Below, piece by piece: positions 13,136-22,126 of a stretch of DNA of 22,250 bases (its first letter is position 1; each line of letters opens with the position of its first letter). The notes beneath the pieces are model-generated. The model had not been told where the DNA came from. It was given only the letters and a program-made list of their open reading frames with translations, and did not search any database. The DNA lies in the NCBI GenBank assembly GCA_029259285.1, contig JAPDJB010000113.1, forward strand, positions 1-22,250. Reading direction: 5' to 3'. Source of the DNA: Candidatus Bathyarchaeota archaeon (GTDB lineage: Archaea > Thermoproteota > Bathyarchaeia > TCS64 > B23). Made by a program: the position numbers and the translations under genes.

Positions 13136-15377
13136 GTCTCTTCCCGAGAAGCAGACGGTTCTGGAGCAGTTCTACAGGTCTGCCAGGACTTATCGTGGAA
13201 TGCCGATGGTTAGGACTACGGATGGCTATCTGGTTCCCTGGAAGAAGGAGCGGATTGTGGAGCAGCTTCAGAGGGAGACCCAGCTGGCTGAGATCATCTT
13301 CGGCCTTGAACCCCTGAATGGGAGCTATGCCGAGAAGATAGCGGATGAGGTGGAGCGTCGAATCAAGAAGATGAGGCCAAAATTCGTAAGCGGCCCCCTC
13401 ATCAGGGAGGTGGTGAACAACGTCCTCCTAGAATGGTCTGAGGAGGTTCCAGAGTTCGAGATTTATAGGAAGGTGCTGACGAGGGTTGGGGCGCCGGTCT
13501 ATGACGCCTATCAGATCGATATTGGTCAGGGGTGGGAGGCGAGGGAGAATGCGAACCTCCAGCCCAACCCCGAGACGGTTCATAAGAAGAAGGCTGACAG
13601 GCTGAGTAAGGAGGAGTATCTGCTGCTGCTGCCCCCTCATCTGGCGACGGCCCATCATCAGGGGGACATTCACATCCACACGTTGGAGTATTTCGGCACC
13701 AGGCCCTTCTGCCAGGACTGGGATCTACGCTACTTCTTCTACTATGGGCTGCTGCCCGATGGGACAGGTTTCAGGAGCAGCGTCGCTGGGCCGGCTAAGC
13801 ATCCCGAGGTGGCTGTCCTCCACAGCGTCAAGGTTTTGGCCGCCGGTCAGACGAATTTCAGCGGCGGCCAGGGCTTCATGTATTACACCCTCTTCCTCGC
13901 TCCCTATATGAGGGGTTTGAAGTATGAGGAGGTTAAGCAGCTGGCCCAGATGATGTTCTATGAGTTGACTCAGACCTATGTCACCAGGGGCGGCCAATTG
14001 GTCTTCAGCAACATCCAGCTCCCGATGGGAGTCCCGAAGATCTGGGAGGATGTCCCCATCGTCGCCCGAGGCAGAGTCGGCCCCGATGTCTATGGGGACT
14101 ATGAGGAGGAGGTTCAAACCTTCTTCAGGGCCATCGCAGAGGTTGCCTATGAGGGGGACTATTGGGGTAAGCCCTTCAACTTCCCGAAGAATGAGCATTA
14201 CATCAGCCCAGAGTTCTTCAAACCAGAGTATGATGATCTCTGGCTGCTAGTCCATAAGACCGTCTCGAAGTATGGCATACCCTACTTCGACAACATGCTC
14301 CCAGCCTATAGGGGGTATGGGAAGGGGGTCAGCTGCTACCAATGCTGCGCCTATCAGTTCTCCCTGACACCTGAGAGTGATCCAGCGTTTAAGGAGAAGC
14401 TCTACTTCGAAGACGGAATGCACTTCAGCCTCGGTGGATGGCAGGTTGTCAGCATAAACATGCCGAGGCTGGCCTATAGGGCGAGGGGCGAATATGACAG
14501 GCTGCTGGAGGCTGCTAAGGAGAATATGAGGCTCGCCGCCGAGGTCTTCAAGGTTAAGAGGCGCTGGATGGAGAGGGCGATAGAGAACAACCTCATCCCC
14601 TTCGCCACTCAGAGGCCTCGTGACCCGAGGACTGGTAGGAAGGCTCCGCCGGCTGTGGATTTCAGTGAGCTGGTCTATGTCATCGGCGTCGTCGGCATAA
14701 ATGAGATGGTTCAATTCTTCACGGGTAAGCAGCTCCATGAGAGCAGGGACTCCGTGAGGCTGGCGTTGAGGCTGCTGCTGGATATGGAGAAGTATCGACG
14801 CGGATTGGAGATGAAGACGGGTCTGAAGCTGGTTCTGGCCAGGACTCCGGCTGAGAGCACGGCTCAGACCTTCGCTGTCGCCGATCTGCTTTCGCCGAAG
14901 TATAGGCGGTATGCGAAGCAGGTCATCAAGGGGGACTTGGAGCTGGCTAAGTCGATGGCGAGGAAAGGTGAGAGGGATCTCCCCATCTACTACAGCAACG
15001 GAACCCACACCTACGTCGGAGCCAAGATACCGCTGGGGGAGAAGATCGAGATAGAGCATAAGTTCTTCCCCATCCTCAGCGGCGGCAACATATTCCACAT
15101 CTGGCTCGGCGAGGCATCCTCAGACCCAGAGGCATTATACAAGGTGACGAAGCGCATCGCCACCCAGAGCCAGATCGGGTACTTCACCTACACAAAAGAC
15201 CTCACCGTCTGCAGCCGCTGTGGAACCACCTCCGTCGGCCTGTTGGATTCATGCCCCAACTGTGGAAGCAGAGAGATCAGATGGTGGAGCAGGATAACGG
15301 GATACTACACAGACGTAACAGGATGGAACGAAGGAAAGAAGCAGGAGCTTAAAGAGCGCTACCGTATTTCTCTATAA
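13122..15377 (+). CDS. nrdD: Class III anaerobic ribonucleoside-triphosphate reductase
   Basis: A 751-residue glycyl-radical enzyme that reduces NTPs to dNTPs without oxygen. The N-terminal 100 residues (VRTTDGYLVPWKKERIVEQL…) look like an ATP-cone allosteric domain. HIHTLEYFGTRPFCQDWDL and GGQGFMYYTLFLAPYMRG are NrdD core motifs. SCYQCCAYQ (C405, C408, C409) is the likely active-site cysteine loop. The C-terminus has a zinc site of C697, C700, C711, C714 and then RITGYY, with G727 as the glycyl radical site 25 residues from the end. TTG at 13122 is chosen because AGGGAGG lies nine bases upstream; GTG at 13098 and ATG at 13200 are alternatives. It overlaps the glutaredoxin gene by 14 bases. 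No nrdG activase is in this window. Confidence 0.93.
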   Translation: MRRGRSLPEKQTVLEQFYRSARTYRGMPMVRTTDGYLVPWKKERIVEQLQRETQLAEIIFGLEPLNGSYAEKIADEVERRIKKMRPKFVSGPLIREVVNNVLLEWSEEVPEFEIYRKVLTRVGAPVYDAYQIDIGQGWEARENANLQPNPETVHKKKADRLSKEEYLLLLPPHLATAHHQGDIHIHTLEYFGTRPFCQDWDLRYFFYYGLLPDGTGFRSSVAGPAKHPEVAVLHSVKVLAAGQTNFSGGQGFMYYTLFLAPYMRGLKYEEVKQLAQMMFYELTQTYVTRGGQLVFSNIQLPMGVPKIWEDVPIVARGRVGPDVYGDYEEEVQTFFRAIAEVAYEGDYWGKPFNFPKNEHYISPEFFKPEYDDLWLLVHKTVSKYGIPYFDNMLPAYRGYGKGVSCYQCCAYQFSLTPESDPAFKEKLYFEDGMHFSLGGWQVVSINMPRLAYRARGEYDRLLEAAKENMRLAAEVFKVKRRWMERAIENNLIPFATQRPRDPRTGRKAPPAVDFSELVYVIGVVGINEMVQFFTGKQLHESRDSVRLALRLLLDMEKYRRGLEMKTGLKLVLARTPAESTAQTFAVADLLSPKYRRYAKQVIKGDLELAKSMARKGERDLPIYYSNGTHTYVGAKIPLGEKIEIEHKFFPILSGGNIFHIWLGEASSDPEALYKVTKRIATQSQIGYFTYTKDLTVCSRCGTTSVGLLDSCPNCGSREIRWWSRITGYYTDVTGWNEGKKQELKERYRISL

Positions 15378-15386
15378 AGAGGCATT

Positions 15387-15396
15387 AAAACAAAAA
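15387..15396 (-). terminator. T-rich terminator of the thermosome operon
   Basis: Right after the thermosome stop codon the minus strand reads TAGATTTTTGTTTTAATG, an archaeal T-tract terminator. It lies in the 20-base gap to the convergent nrdD gene. Confidence 0.5.
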
Positions 15397-15397
15397 T

Positions 15398-17044
15398 CTA
15401 GAATTCTTCGGATTCCTCTTCTTTCTCCTCTGGCCCCTTCTCCTCTTCCTCCTCCTTCTCCCTGACAGCGGCGATCACATCGTCGATCCTTAGCACCATC
15501 GACGCCAACTCGGTTGCAGTCTTTATGGCTTGTTCCTTCACCCACGCTGGGTCGAGGACCCCCTTCTCAACCATGTCGACGATCTCACCGGTGTAGATGT
15601 CAATGCCCATCTTGAATCCGTCCTCCTTCTCATGCGCCGCCCTCAGGGCTACCATTGTGTCTATGACGTCGTGTCCAGCGTTCTCGGCGAGGGTCTTGGG
15701 TATGACCTCCAGGGCGTCGGCGAAGGCTTCGATGGCCAACTGCTCTCGGCCTCCAACCTTGACAGCGTAGCTCTTCAGCCTCCTCGCCAGCTCCACCTCG
15801 ACGGCGCCGCCTCCTGGAACCACTTTTGGCTTCTGGATCACGTCTGCGACGACGGAGATGGCGTCATCCATCGCCCTCTCAGCCTCGTCGAGAACCCTCT
15901 CCAGGCCTCCCCTGATGAGGACGGCGACCGACTTGGGGTCTTTGCAGCCTTCGACGAAGACCATCTTATCCTCGCCGATCTTACGCTCCTCAACAACCTT
16001 AGCCCAGCCTAGGTCTTCTGGTCTTAGGTCTTCGAAGCTGGTTATGACTTCGGCTCCCGTAGCTCGTGCCAGCTTCTCCATGTCGCTCTCCTTCACCCTC
16101 CTCACAGCCAGTATGCCCTCCTTCGCCAGTAGATACTGAGCTATGTCGTCGATCCCCTTCTGGCAGAGGAGGACGTTTGCCCCAGCCTCCTTCACCCTCA
16201 TAACCATCTTCCTAAGCATCTCGGTTTCTTGGTCTAGGAAGGCCTTTATGGCTTCGGGACTCCTGATCCTAATCTGGGCGTCGAATTCGGTCTTCTCTAT
16301 CTCCATGGGGGCGTTCACCAGAGCTATCTTGGCGTCCTCAACCCTCTTAGGCATCGCTGGGTGGACTACCTCCTTCTCCAGGACGACGCCCCTTATCAGC
16401 TCTGTCTCCCTGAGGCTGCGGCCCTCCTTCTTCACTATCTGGATGTTATCCTTATCGACGTAGTTCCGCTCTCCCCGTTTCTCGACGATCTGCTTAACGG
16501 CGTCGATGGCGATCTCAGCCAGATGCTCAGCCGCATCTCCAAGGGCCTTACTGCTCATCGATGTCAGGGCCACCTTCTTCAGGAGCTTCCTATCCTCTGG
16601 GTCGACCTCAAGGGCGATCTCATCGAGGAACTCCAGGGCCTTCTCAGCCGCTTTTCTGTAGCCGCTGACGATGATCGTTGGATGTATATCATCGTCGAGG
16701 AGCTCCTGAGCCTTCCGTAGAAGCTCCCCCGTGAGGATTGTGGCCGTCGTCGTCCCGTCGCCAACCATATCCTCCTGGGTTTTAGCCGCCTCTTTGATCA
16801 TCTTCCCTATTGGGTGTTCAAGCTCCATCTCCTCCAGCACAGTTGCGCCGTCGTTGGTCACCGTTATATCCCCAAGGCTGTCGACGAGCATCTTATCCAT
16901 ACCCCGTGGGCCGAGAGCCGTCTTCAAGGCCTCGGCCACCACGACGGCTACGGCTATGTTCCTACGCCTCGCCTCCCTGCCACGGCTCCTCTGGGTTCCC
17001 TCCTTCAGAATTAGGATAGGTTGACCGGTTGCGAGATACGCCAT
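15398..17044 (-). CDS. Thermosome (group II chaperonin) subunit
   Basis: A 548-residue chaperonin subunit that forms the double-ring thermosome and refolds proteins with ATP. Nucleotide-binding motifs are LGPRGMDKML (44-53), GDGTTTATIL (95-104), and GGGAVEVELARRL around residue 410; the apical domain has the built-in lid typical of group II (VLLCQKGIDDIAQYLLAKEGILAVRRVKESDMEKLA). The C-terminus is a Glu-rich tail (EEEEEKGPEEKEEESEEF) without the GGM repeats many chaperonins have. The ATG at 17044 is preceded by GGAGGTGAGG, lying in the 14 bases after the stop of the other thermosome gene, so the pair is an operon. It shares one nearly identical DNA patch with its neighbour. Confidence 0.95.
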   Translation of the reverse strand: MAYLATGQPILILKEGTQRSRGREARRRNIAVAVVVAEALKTALGPRGMDKMLVDSLGDITVTNDGATVLEEMELEHPIGKMIKEAAKTQEDMVGDGTTTATILTGELLRKAQELLDDDIHPTIIVSGYRKAAEKALEFLDEIALEVDPEDRKLLKKVALTSMSSKALGDAAEHLAEIAIDAVKQIVEKRGERNYVDKDNIQIVKKEGRSLRETELIRGVVLEKEVVHPAMPKRVEDAKIALVNAPMEIEKTEFDAQIRIRSPEAIKAFLDQETEMLRKMVMRVKEAGANVLLCQKGIDDIAQYLLAKEGILAVRRVKESDMEKLARATGAEVITSFEDLRPEDLGWAKVVEERKIGEDKMVFVEGCKDPKSVAVLIRGGLERVLDEAERAMDDAISVVADVIQKPKVVPGGGAVEVELARRLKSYAVKVGGREQLAIEAFADALEVIPKTLAENAGHDVIDTMVALRAAHEKEDGFKMGIDIYTGEIVDMVEKGVLDPAWVKEQAIKTATELASMVLRIDDVIAAVREKEEEEEKGPEEKEEESEEF

Positions 17045-17058
17045 CCCACCTCACCTCC

Positions 17059-18702
17059 CTACAGCTCTGGGGGCTTCCACTCGGGTTTCTCCTCCTCCCC
17101 CTCCTCCTTCTTAGGAGGCTTCATCCGTTCAGCCGCTATGACGTCGTCGATCTTCAGTATCATCGCCGCAGCCTCCGTCGCCGACTTGACGATCTGCTTC
17201 TTCACAGACAGCGGCTCAAAGACCTCCAGCTTCTCCATGTCACCAACACAGCTCTCAAGGACGTTGACGCCCGTCCATATCTCACCCTTCTCATGTCTAG
17301 CCTTGATCTCGCTGAGCACATCGATGGGGTCTAAACCGGCATTCTCAGCCAGCGTTGAGGGAATTATCTCAAAGGCCTCCGCAAACCGTTCAAAGGCCAT
17401 CTGCTCCCTACCAGGCAGTCCCACGGCAGCCTCCCTAACAGCCCTAGCGATCTCGATCTCGGGGGCGCCGCCGCCGGCTACGATCCTAGGCTCCTCGACG
17501 ACATCCTTCACCACCGACAGGGCGTCGTGTATCGACCTCTCAGCCTCATCGACGATCCGCTCAGAGCCGCCTCTTATGAAGACTGCTACAGCCTTCGGGT
17601 TGCGACATCCCTCTACGAAGACCATCTTGTCCTCGCCGATCTTACGCTCCTCCACAACCTTAGCCCAGCCGAGGTCTTTGGGGGTTAGGTCTTCGAGGTT
17701 GGTGACTATGCGCCCCTCCGTAGCCTTGGCCAGCTTCTCCATGTCTGAGGACTTAACCTGCTTCACAGCCATGATGCCATATCTGGCGAGGAAGTGGGCC
17801 GCCACGTCGTCGATCCCCTTCTGGCAGAGGAGGACGTTGGCCCCCACCTCCTTGAGGCGCTCAACCATCTCCCTCAGCAGGTTCTCCTCCTCCCTGATGA
17901 AGGCCTCCATCTGCTCAGGGGTCTCTATATGGAGCTTCGCATCGAACTCCGTCTTCTTAACCTCGAAGGCGCGCCTTATGAGCGCTATCCTGGCATCCTC
18001 CACCCGTTTTGGCATACGTGGATGGATGACCTCCTTATCGATGACGACGCCCTCTATGAGCCTCGTATCCATCAGCGACTCGCCAGGCTTCTTCTCCACC
18101 ATTATGTCGTCGAGGTCAACCTTGTATCGGTCTCCAACCTTCCTCGCGACGTGGAGGATGGCGTCGACGACGATGTCGGCGAGATGCTCCTTATTTGCTG
18201 AGACCAATTTGCTCGCCATGGAGGTCATCGCCACCTTTCGTAGATACTCCCTATCCATCGGGTCGACCTCGATGGCGATCTCCTCCAGCTTCTTCAGCGC
18301 CACCTCCTCAGCCTTCCTGTAGCCGTCGATGATGACCGTCGGGTGAACCTGCTTATCCATAAGCTCCCTAGCCCTCTTAAGAAGCTCGCCGGCGATGACG
18401 ACCGCCGATGTGGTTCCGTCTCCGACCTCCTGATCCTGAGCCTTAGCCACCTCAACCATCATCTTCGCAGCCGGATGCTGGACATCCATCTCATCGAGGA
18501 TCGTCCTCCCATCGCTGGTTATGGTGACATCTCCGAAGCTGTCGACGAGCATCTTATCCATACCCTTAGGGCCGAGGGAAGACTTCAGGGCCTCAGCTAT
18601 TATGATGGCTGCGGCGATGTTATTCCTCTGAGCCTCCCTTCCCCGCTCCCTCCTCGTCCCCTCCTTGAGAATTAACACTGGGACTCCCGTCATCGCCGAC
18701 AA
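17059..18702 (-). CDS. Thermosome (group II chaperonin) subunit, paralog
   Basis: A 547-residue second thermosome subunit, directly upstream of the first. Motifs: LGPKGMDKML (from about residue 43), GDGTTSAVV (94-102) and GGGAPEIEIARAVREAA in the equatorial domain. The C-terminus is Lys/Glu/Pro-rich (KPPKKEEG…EWKPPEL). Start choice: TTG at 18702 sits six bases after a perfect GGAGGTG (18709-18715); the longer GTG start at 18711 would be part of that ribosome site, and ATG at 18693 is 15 bases away. A TATA element TTTAAAAAT near 18744 predicts a start near 18717. Together with the neighbouring paralog it would build a hetero-oligomeric ring, with the upstream gene presumably dominant in expression. 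Confidence 0.95.
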   Translation of the reverse strand: MSAMTGVPVLILKEGTRRERGREAQRNNIAAAIIIAEALKSSLGPKGMDKMLVDSFGDVTITSDGRTILDEMDVQHPAAKMMVEVAKAQDQEVGDGTTSAVVIAGELLKRARELMDKQVHPTVIIDGYRKAEEVALKKLEEIAIEVDPMDREYLRKVAMTSMASKLVSANKEHLADIVVDAILHVARKVGDRYKVDLDDIMVEKKPGESLMDTRLIEGVVIDKEVIHPRMPKRVEDARIALIRRAFEVKKTEFDAKLHIETPEQMEAFIREEENLLREMVERLKEVGANVLLCQKGIDDVAAHFLARYGIMAVKQVKSSDMEKLAKATEGRIVTNLEDLTPKDLGWAKVVEERKIGEDKMVFVEGCRNPKAVAVFIRGGSERIVDEAERSIHDALSVVKDVVEEPRIVAGGGAPEIEIARAVREAAVGLPGREQMAFERFAEAFEIIPSTLAENAGLDPIDVLSEIKARHEKGEIWTGVNVLESCVGDMEKLEVFEPLSVKKQIVKSATEAAAMILKIDDVIAAERMKPPKKEEGEEEKPEWKPPEL

Positions 18703-18708
18703 AATGGG

Positions 18709-18746
18709 CACCTCCCAAAAATGGGCGACTGAGAGGCGATTTTTAA
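18709..18746 (-). promoter_or_regulatory. TATA box and ribosome site of the thermosome operon
   Basis: The minus strand shows ATTTAAAAATCG (TATA, about 18740-18746) and, after the predicted start near 18717, GGAGGTG (18709-18715). The leader is therefore only about 15 bases, essentially just the ribosome site. Confidence 0.5.
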
Positions 18747-18839
18747 ATCTTTCCTGAACTGTTCCAATTAACTAAAGGTTGAAACCTATCACAAGCCTTT
18801 TAATGGAGGATGTGGGGAAGGGAGATGGGATCATGAAAT

Positions 18840-19328
18840 ATGAGAAAAAGAATTATTCATTTGATTGGACATTTTATATATGTTGTGTTGTATTGTTTGC
18901 TGATTCTTTTCTGCATCCTCCATTACAACTCAGCTAATTTAAGGATATCATTATATTCTGGATGGGCGCTCTTGATCTTCGGGGTGCTACTCCTTCTATG
19001 GTCGAGCCAATCCCGTAGGGGAGGAGATATGAGAAGTGGTGGGGAGGGGGAGGTTTTCGTTGAAAGTGGCCCGTATGCCTTCGTTCGCCACCCTGAATTC
19101 CTGGGTCATATTTTGATAATCTCCGCCCTCATCCTCATGACCCAGCACTGGATTAGTTTAGTCATGGGTTTGACGCTGATTGGTTTACTCTCCCTAGCCA
19201 TGACGATGGAGGAGAGGGAGAACATAGAGAAGTTTGGTGATGCTTACAGGGATTATATGGAGAGGGTTCCGAGGATAAATCTACCAGCCGGAATAATTAA
19301 GCGGGTGATCCGAAGGAGGAGGAAGTAA
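18840..19328 (+). CDS. Membrane methyltransferase of the isoprenylcysteine carboxyl methyltransferase/PEMT family
   Basis: A 162-residue membrane protein with two N-terminal helices (about 8-28 and 39-56) and one or two more between about 90 and 122. The conserved SAM-binding hallmark GPYAFVRHPEFLGH (77-90) and the later EERENIEKFGDAYRDYM (E124/E125 and YRDYM) are diagnostic of the ICMT/phospholipid methyltransferase superfamily. The bacterial and archaeal members' substrates are mostly unknown; lipids or small metabolites are plausible. ATG at 18840 is preceded by GGGAGATGGG. The N-terminal part is AT-rich compared with its neighbours, partly because of its hydrophobic codons. It stands alone between the thermosome operon and hypD. 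Confidence 0.8.
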   Translation: MRKRIIHLIGHFIYVVLYCLLILFCILHYNSANLRISLYSGWALLIFGVLLLLWSSQSRRGGDMRSGGEGEVFVESGPYAFVRHPEFLGHILIISALILMTQHWISLVMGLTLIGLLSLAMTMEERENIEKFGDAYRDYMERVPRINLPAGIIKRVIRRRRK

Positions 19329-19401
19329 GCTCCTGGGCTTAGGGCTGATATCAGAGGTTTTATCCTCTAAACTTAATAGAGGATGAGCATCCACTATCGT
19401 G

Positions 19402-20487
19402 ATGCTCCCCCTCCTAAAACCCTTCAGAGACGAGGCAAAAGCCAGGGAGATATGCAGCCTCATCGAGAAGCTCTCAGGGGATAGAGCCTACAGGATCGTC
19501 CACGTCTGCGGAACCCATGAGGACACCATAACCAGATTCGGCCTGAGAAGCCTGCTGCCTAGGAATGTGGAGGTGAGGATGGGGCCTGGATGCCCCGTCT
19601 GCACCGTCTCCCCAGGACACATAGAGAACGCCATCACCCTCGCCGAGGAGCATGGAGTCATCCTAACAACCTTCGGAGACATGGTTAGGGTTCCCTCGCC
19701 CCGAGGCTCACTGACGGAGGCGAGGGCGAGGGGAGCCGATGTTAGGGTTGTATACGGCATCCACGACGCCGTCAGGATCGCTGAGAAGACCGATAGGGAG
19801 GTGGTTCACTTCGCCGTGGGCTTCGAGACCACAGCCCCCACAACCGCCGCCGAGCTTCTGGCGGAGCCTCCGGAGAACTTCTCCGTCTACGTCGCCCATC
19901 TGCTGATCCCCCCCGCCATGCTCCACCTCCTAGAGCTGGGTGAGGCCCCGATAGATGGCTTCATAAACCCTGGGCATGTCAGCACCATCATCGGCGTAAG
20001 GGGCTATGGGGAGATCGGGAGGCGCTTCAAGGTGCCACAGGTCATCGCAGGCTTTGAACCCCTCGACGTCCTCATAGCCGTGGCCATGATCCTCAAGCAG
20101 ATCGCCGATGGCAGAGGCGAGATCGAGAATGAGTATAGCAGGGCTGTGAGATATGAGGGAAACGTTAAGGCTCAGAGGCTGATGGATGAGGTCTTCAAGG
20201 TTGTCGACGCAGCTTGGAGGGGCATAGGGGTCATAAGGAGTTCTGGGCTGGCCCTGAGGAGGGAGTTTGAGGAGTATGACGCCTCAAAACGCTTCGAGCT
20301 TGAGGCGTCGGAGAGCTATGAGATGCCGGAGGGATGCCGATGCGGAGAGGTGTTGAGGGCGTTAATCTATCCCTGGGAATGCCCCCTCTTCCAGAGGGCC
20401 TGCACCCCCGAGACGCCCGTCGGCCCCTGCATGGTCTCCCGTGAGGGGAGCTGCTATATAGCCGCGAAATATTGTGTAGAGGGGTGA
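19402..20487 (+). CDS. hypD: [NiFe]-hydrogenase maturation protein HypD
   Basis: A 361-residue HypD, the scaffold that with HypC assembles the Fe(CN)2CO moiety of [NiFe]-hydrogenases. Signature motifs: C36 in VCGTHE (39-40 His-Glu), C64 and C67 in GPGCPVC, GFETTAPTTAA, and GFINPGHVSTIIG. The C-terminal Cys-rich block GCRCGEVLRAL…ECPLF…CTPETPVGPCMVSREGSC binds a [4Fe-4S] cluster. ATG at 19402 is chosen over GTG at 19399; a CTTAATAG element about 27 bases upstream suggests a leaderless transcript. Acylphosphatase follows after four bases. No other hyp gene or hydrogenase subunit is in the window. Confidence 0.95.
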   Translation: MLPLLKPFRDEAKAREICSLIEKLSGDRAYRIVHVCGTHEDTITRFGLRSLLPRNVEVRMGPGCPVCTVSPGHIENAITLAEEHGVILTTFGDMVRVPSPRGSLTEARARGADVRVVYGIHDAVRIAEKTDREVVHFAVGFETTAPTTAAELLAEPPENFSVYVAHLLIPPAMLHLLELGEAPIDGFINPGHVSTIIGVRGYGEIGRRFKVPQVIAGFEPLDVLIAVAMILKQIADGRGEIENEYSRAVRYEGNVKAQRLMDEVFKVVDAAWRGIGVIRSSGLALRREFEEYDASKRFELEASESYEMPEGCRCGEVLRALIYPWECPLFQRACTPETPVGPCMVSREGSCYIAAKYCVEG

Positions 20488-20491
20488 AGCC

Positions 20492-20770
20492 GTGACCCTC
20501 GCCAGGGTTCACATCTACGTCTCAGGTCGAGTTCAGGGAGTCTTCTACAGAAGCAACACGAGGAGGAAGGCCCTGGAGCTAGGGCTGACGGGATGGGTGA
20601 GGAACCTCCCCGATGGGAGGGTTGAGATCGTCGCCGAGGGGGAGAGGGAGAAGCTTCTAAGCCTAATAGAATGGTGTAGACGCGGCCCACCCCTCGCCAG
20701 AGTTGAAGGCGTCGAAGTCGAGTGGGAGAAGCCAAGAGGAGAATTCGAATCCTTCACCATCAGGTGGTGA
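20492..20770 (+). CDS. acyP: Acylphosphatase
   Basis: A 92-residue acylphosphatase, which hydrolyses acyl phosphates such as acetyl phosphate and 1,3-bisphosphoglycerate. The catalytic arginine R20 (GRVQGVFYR) and asparagine N38 (TGWVRNLPDG) are both present, and the length matches the classic enzyme. The GTG start at 20492 lies four bases after the hypD stop codon, with GGGGTGA as ribosome site, so hypD and acyP are one operon. HypF proteins carry an acylphosphatase domain at their N-terminus, which makes the pairing with HypD interesting, but a stand-alone housekeeping role is equally likely. Confidence 0.93.
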   Translation: MTLARVHIYVSGRVQGVFYRSNTRRKALELGLTGWVRNLPDGRVEIVAEGEREKLLSLIEWCRRGPPLARVEGVEVEWEKPRGEFESFTIRW

Positions 20771-20824
20771 GGGTAGATTTATCAACTGCGCGGGGGAGAT
20801 TGAAAGCTGTAAGAGGTGTAGAGA

Positions 20825-22126
20825 GTGAAGAGGGTCTACGACTTCGAGGAGGGCGGAAAGGAGATGAAGGCCCTCCTCGGCGGGAAGGGGGCAGGCCTCG
20901 CCGAGATGACGAAGCTAGGCCTCAGGGTTCCACCAGGCTTCACCATCACAACGCAGACCTGCATAGAGTTCTTCAAGGCCGGAGGGAGATTCCCCGACGG
21001 CCTATGGGAGGAGGTTCTGGAACACCTGAAGCGATTGGAGGAGAAGACCGGCAAACGCCTCGGAGACCCTGAGAATCCGCTGCTTGTCTCCGTCAGAAGC
21101 GGCGCCCCCATCTCCATGCCTGGTATGATGGATACGGTGCTCAACCTCGGCATGAACGATGAAGTCGTTGAGGGCCTGGCCAAGCTGACGGGAGACCCAC
21201 GATTCGCCTATGACGCCTATAGGCGTTTCATCACCATGTTCTCCGATGTCGTCATGCATCTTGACAGACATAAGTTCGAGGAGATCTTCGAGGAGGAGAA
21301 GCGGCGTGAAGGCGTGAAAGAGGACCCAGAGCTGAGCGTCGAGGGCCTTAAAAGGGTGGTGGAGAGGCAGAAGAGGCTCTATGAGGAGTTGACGGGTAAG
21401 CCCTTCCCCCAAGACCCCTATGAACAGCTGAGGCTGGCCATAGCAGCCGTCTTCAACTCCTGGAACAATCCGAGGGCCGTGAAGTATAGGGAGATTGAGG
21501 GCATACCCGATGACATGGGGACAGCCTGCAACATACAGACGATGGTCTTCGGAAACATGGGGTGGGACTCTGGGAGCGGAGTCATGTTCACCAGAAACCC
21601 CTCCAACGGGGAGAAGGGCCTCTACGGCGAGGTTCTCTTCAACGCCCAGGGGGAGGACGTAGTCGCAGGCATCAGAACCCCACTCTCAATAGAGGATCTC
21701 AAGGAGGTGAAGCCGGAGCTTTACAGGGAGCTGGAGGAGGTGGCTGAAAAGCTTGAGCGTCACTATAGGGATATGCAGGATGTCGAGTTCACCATAGAGA
21801 GGGGCATCCTATACATACTGCAGACGAGAACCGGAAAGAGAACTGCGAGGGCGGCCATAAAGATCGCTGTGGATATGGTTAGGGAGGGCCTCATAACCGA
21901 GAGGGAGGCCATACTGAGGGTTGACCCAAAGCAGGTGGAGCTTCTGCTACATAAGACCGTCGACCCAGAGGCTGAGAGGAGGGTTATCGCCAAGGGTCTA
22001 CCGGCCTCGCCTGGAGCAGCCGTAGGCAAAGTGGTCTTCGACCCGAAGGAGGCTGAGGATTGGAGGGCTAAGGGGGAGAGAGTCATCCTCGTGAGGCCTG
22101 AGACGACTCCCGAGGACATCGGAGGG
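20825..22126 (+). CDS. ppdK: Pyruvate, phosphate dikinase, N-terminal part (broken)
   Basis: The first 434 residues of PPDK, which interconverts pyruvate, ATP and phosphate with PEP, AMP and pyrophosphate. Motifs: VYDFEEGGKEMKALLGGKGAGLAEM, VPPGFTITTQTC, SVRSGAPISMPGMMDTVLNLG in the ATP-grasp domain, and the start of the swivelling phosphohistidine domain at KGLPASPGAAVGKVVFD and VILVRPETTPEDIGG. At this point, where the family continues GM-x…GGMTSHAAVVAR with the catalytic His, the sequence switches to an unrelated protein. The GTG start at 20825 has GAGGTG six bases upstream. The full enzyme is about 880 residues, so about half is missing; the catalytic His and PEP-binding domain are not in this window. 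Confidence 0.9.

Noticed and set aside
13725..14198. A 157-codon minus-strand open frame inside nrdD.
   Set aside because: Shadow of the conserved core of NrdD with no independent start signals.
14247..15098. A 283-codon minus-strand open frame inside nrdD.
   Set aside because: It lies wholly within conserved NrdD coding sequence and has no recognisable motifs; it is a codon-usage shadow.
17021..18322. A 433-codon open frame on the plus strand opposite the thermosome gene.
   Set aside because: It is the antisense shadow of the strongly conserved thermosome sequence; its product is Ser-rich low-complexity sequence and it has no ribosome site.
21002..21412. A 136-codon minus-strand open frame within PPDK.
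   Set aside because: Antisense to well-conserved PPDK; no ribosome site or family resemblance.
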